Positions 61,639-64,000 of a stretch of DNA of 64,000 nucleotides are shown here, piece after piece; the stretch's first letter is position 1, and every line of letters begins with the position of its first letter. The stretch is from the NCBI RefSeq assembly GCF_023898315.1, contig NC_064615.1, positions 1,189,374,759 through 1,189,438,758 of the forward strand, read 5' to 3'. Both the position numbers and the translations under genes were made by a program. The notes beneath the pieces are model-generated. The model saw only the letters and a list, made by a program, of their open reading frames with translations. It was not told the DNA's origin and did no database searches. Source of the DNA: Schistocerca nitens (Eukaryota; Arthropoda; Insecta; Orthoptera; Acrididae).

Positions 61639-63330
61639 ATAGAAATGCATCATACTTTTCATTTGTGCTTTGTGCATGCATTATTTCAGTCAAATCTTCT
61701 TTCCTGATTATTATTTAAAAAATGTTCATGTTCTGCATATTTATAATCCTGACTTCTCTCTTGTCTCGCTTTGCTTCTGTTTTTGAGCTCCTATTTTTGT
61801 AGATGCAAACTATGAACCCACAATGATCACAGATTTCTTTTTGCAGAATTTTGCTTCACATTCACTATTCTCAATATTAGTGATAATGTTATGAATGGTG
61901 GTCTGACTCCAATAAATCATTCTTGTCGGTACATTTATTTTTATTTTCATATGACACAAGATGTTTGTTTATTTACAGGTGAGAGGTTTCGACCACTGTC
62001 CTAGTCATCATCAGACTGCTTACTCCATGGGAGTCTGCTGAAGCTGGCAAGGAGCACGCACCGCTCTAGAAGACTTATAACCACTGCTTTATATTCCACT
62101 ATGATAACGTTTCTTTCAATTAATGTTTTGGTTTTGATTCTTTATTCATATCTATGTTGTAGTCTCCATATATTACAACATCCTTCATTTTAAACTTCTG
62201 TAACAATTTTGATACTTTTTTCAGAAATGTTGCAATGTTACCACTTGGAGACATATATACACAGAAAATTCTTAGTTCTTCACTCATTATGCCAGTAATT
62301 TCAAATTTTTTTTCAATGCATGCTGGAGGGTTTATACATTCACAACATTCAGTATCTTATAGACTAATAATTTTCTTATTATATGTAGCAACTCCTCCAC
62401 CTTCATATTTTGAGCTACAGAAATAATTAATCAGATCATAGTTTTTTATTATTAGACTGCAAAGTTCTGGTTCATTTGGTCCATGCTCAATAAGGCATAA
62501 TAAATCTGGTTGTGTTTAGTTCAGTAGCACTTCTAGTTTTCTGTTGTGTAGGTACTGAATGTTTTGATGCAAGACCTTAATATTATTTTCCTTTTGATGA
62601 CTCCTGAGTTGTTGAAAATCTGTTGTACTTATAGTTGGAGACTGGCTGTACTCATTATTATTTACCAGTCCTCCTTCCCTTTTGTTGGCTGTGGAATAAA
62701 AAATCATTTGCAAAGTAGTGAGGGACTGCCCATACTCTCTGCAAAGTCCACATTGGTTTCCTTTCTACTTGTGAAATTTATGAAGTTACTGTCTGTTGCT
62801 TTTTTTTTTACTTTGATGTATTTCACATTCTTTTTATGTCATCGTGTGTGATGGTTCATTTATTACATTTCATGGTGCTCCAGCTGGTTCTTCTGTTGAC
62901 ACATTGTGATCTACCTGTTTTGAACAATGTGATGGCTCCAATACTTCTGTTAATGCTGCACCTACTTCTTCTGTTTTTGAGTCAGTGTGATTTTTGTCAT
63001 TTTTTCAGTGTGATGGTCCAGTTGTGAAAGCTTTCTGGTCTTTCAATTTTGTAGGAGATTTTTCTTCTGTCCATACAGTTATTCCTGTGTTATTTTGAAT
63101 TAGTGTTGTCTGCATTTAGCTTGTTATTGTAGACTGTAATTCCCTGCATAGCTTCTGTCTTCCTCCTCTGTTTATGTGCCATGTGAAGTCTTGTCTTCTT
63201 AGCAATCTGATTACATCAACTAGTGTGATACTTGTGTGTACTGTGTTTCTGATTACCTCATTTACAGCACTTCTGAAAGTATAGGTCTTGTACATAATTT
63301 CTACTGTGATTTGCTCTAGCACACACTATT
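61639..63330 (-). pseudogene. Second RTE-like LINE copy, endonuclease and 5' part
   Basis: The minus strand reads IKVLHQNIQYLHNRKLEVLL (endonuclease start, about 62516-62580), SSKYEGGGVATY (about 62385-62420), VVIYGDYNIDMN (GDFN block, about 62147-62185) and DLLESDHHS (SDH block, about 61900-61925). The segment 61935-62100, between GDYN and SDHH, has no coding similarity and looks like an inserted repeat replacing the ID.I block. Upstream 62600-63322 gives Gln/Ser-rich and DFTWHINRGGRQKLCRELQ readings of unclear meaning. Decayed. Confidence 0.65.
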
Positions 63331-64000
63331 AGTGCACCTTCTATTCCCAGGCATTTTATTTTGTTATGAATATCAATCAATGATAACTTTGTTAAATAGT
63401 GCACCCGGTTTAACAGAGGTCACTACAGAGAGAATGTCTCATGATACTCATTTAAAATGCATGCACAGTTTTTGTCACTTTCGTCAAATAACATGTGAAT
63501 GTTAGTTACGTGCACTGACGCTGTACTGTGGTTCTATTCATGTTTGTCCTACGCTTATGTTTACTGCGGTGTCTAACATGTCACAGTCATCGGAACAGTC
63601 AGCACTATTGATGTTTTGTGTTTTCTGCTCTTGCAATATTGGCCTACTTCTTTGGATATAAGGATGAACTGACCCACCATCTGTTGCACTTGAATAATTT
63701 AACTATTCTTTTAGAGCCTTCAAATTGTCATTACAATGTACAATTAGAGCATCTAGTTGCAAAATTTCATCTTTCATTTATTGTTGGGTAATTTCACCTT
63801 GAGTATCTGCTTGTACAATTTCATTGTGTATTTGTCTAGTTACGAGTCTGAGATTTTCGTTTAACACACACGGAGCATGTAGACGATCACTGTTTGAACC
63901 CCACACTGACCACGTAATGTAGTGAGTACCATGAAGAGTCGTCAGCTCCTCCTATACAATTTTAAAAACACTATCCTATTTCATCAGAGAGAGAACAATA
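63331..64000 (-). pseudogene. Possible coiled-coil ORF1/gag remnant
   Basis: The minus strand at about 63690-63870 reads LNENLRLVTRQIHNEIVQAD and ILQLDALIVHCNDNLKALK, an amphipathic pattern broken by stops. It could be ORF1 of the adjacent LINE or a gag remnant. The window ends here. Confidence 0.3.

Overview
This window is eukaryotic, and most likely comes from a large, transposon-rich insect genome. The SINE, LINE, Tc1 and Penelope-like families look orthopteran (grasshopper or locust type); that assignment rests on remembered repeat families and is an inference. Nothing prokaryotic is present.

The host content is the 3' end of one minus-strand gene, an ABCA-type (ABC1/ABCA3-like) ATP-binding cassette transporter. 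Four exons are visible: 51617-51787, 38762-38982, 26558-26709 and the terminal exon 3396-3461. Together they encode the second half of the last nucleotide-binding domain and the C-terminal tail. Every splice junction has consensus sites and the codon phases join exactly. The introns are 12.6, 12.1 and 23.1 kb. Upstream exons must lie beyond base 64000. The terminal exon carries a 25-bp tandem duplication that shifts the frame of the last residues.

The rest is mobile DNA, much of it nested. (a) 1-2750: Tc1, Penelope-like (PLE), gag-like and mariner fragments plus microsatellites, downstream of the gene. (b) 3700-19600: a LINE split by an LTR retrotransposon (4978-15295) that has gag and protease but no visible reverse transcriptase. 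That element holds a 5'-truncated LINE tail with target-site duplication (TSD) and a complete but dead CsRn1-type Gypsy element (8434-13054). A Tc1 element (15367-17120) next to it carries a foldback insertion. (c) 21800-25050: a SINE with a perfect TSD, a PLE foldback and a second decayed Gypsy. (d) 27000-31600: head-to-head PLE remnants, a dead mariner and LINE/Tc1 pieces. (e) 31600-38200: a LINE tail split by a PLE foldback and by a 3.3-kb piggyBac element, which itself holds a 557-bp piggyBac-type MITE hairpin; then more LINE debris. (f) 40000-44400: a LINE with two long open frames (SGNH-esterase ORF1; endonuclease-reverse transcriptase ORF2). (g) 44500-53400: LINE, SINE, Gypsy, pogo-like and mariner fragments and a foldback with a tRNA-like sequence in each arm. 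(h) 55250-63330: a PLE interrupted by an RTE-like LINE, a second RTE-like copy, and a structurally intact Tc1-like transposon (60215-61636).

The recurring theme is inverted-repeat (foldback) architecture. Several foldbacks are made of PLE 3' ends pointing outward with short TSDs, two carry tRNA-like arms, one sits inside a Tc1 and contains a piece of that same Tc1, and one is a piggyBac MITE inside a piggyBac. Most transposon ORFs are broken; the two apparently intact ones are the LINE at 40034-44040 and the Tc1 at 60459-61481.
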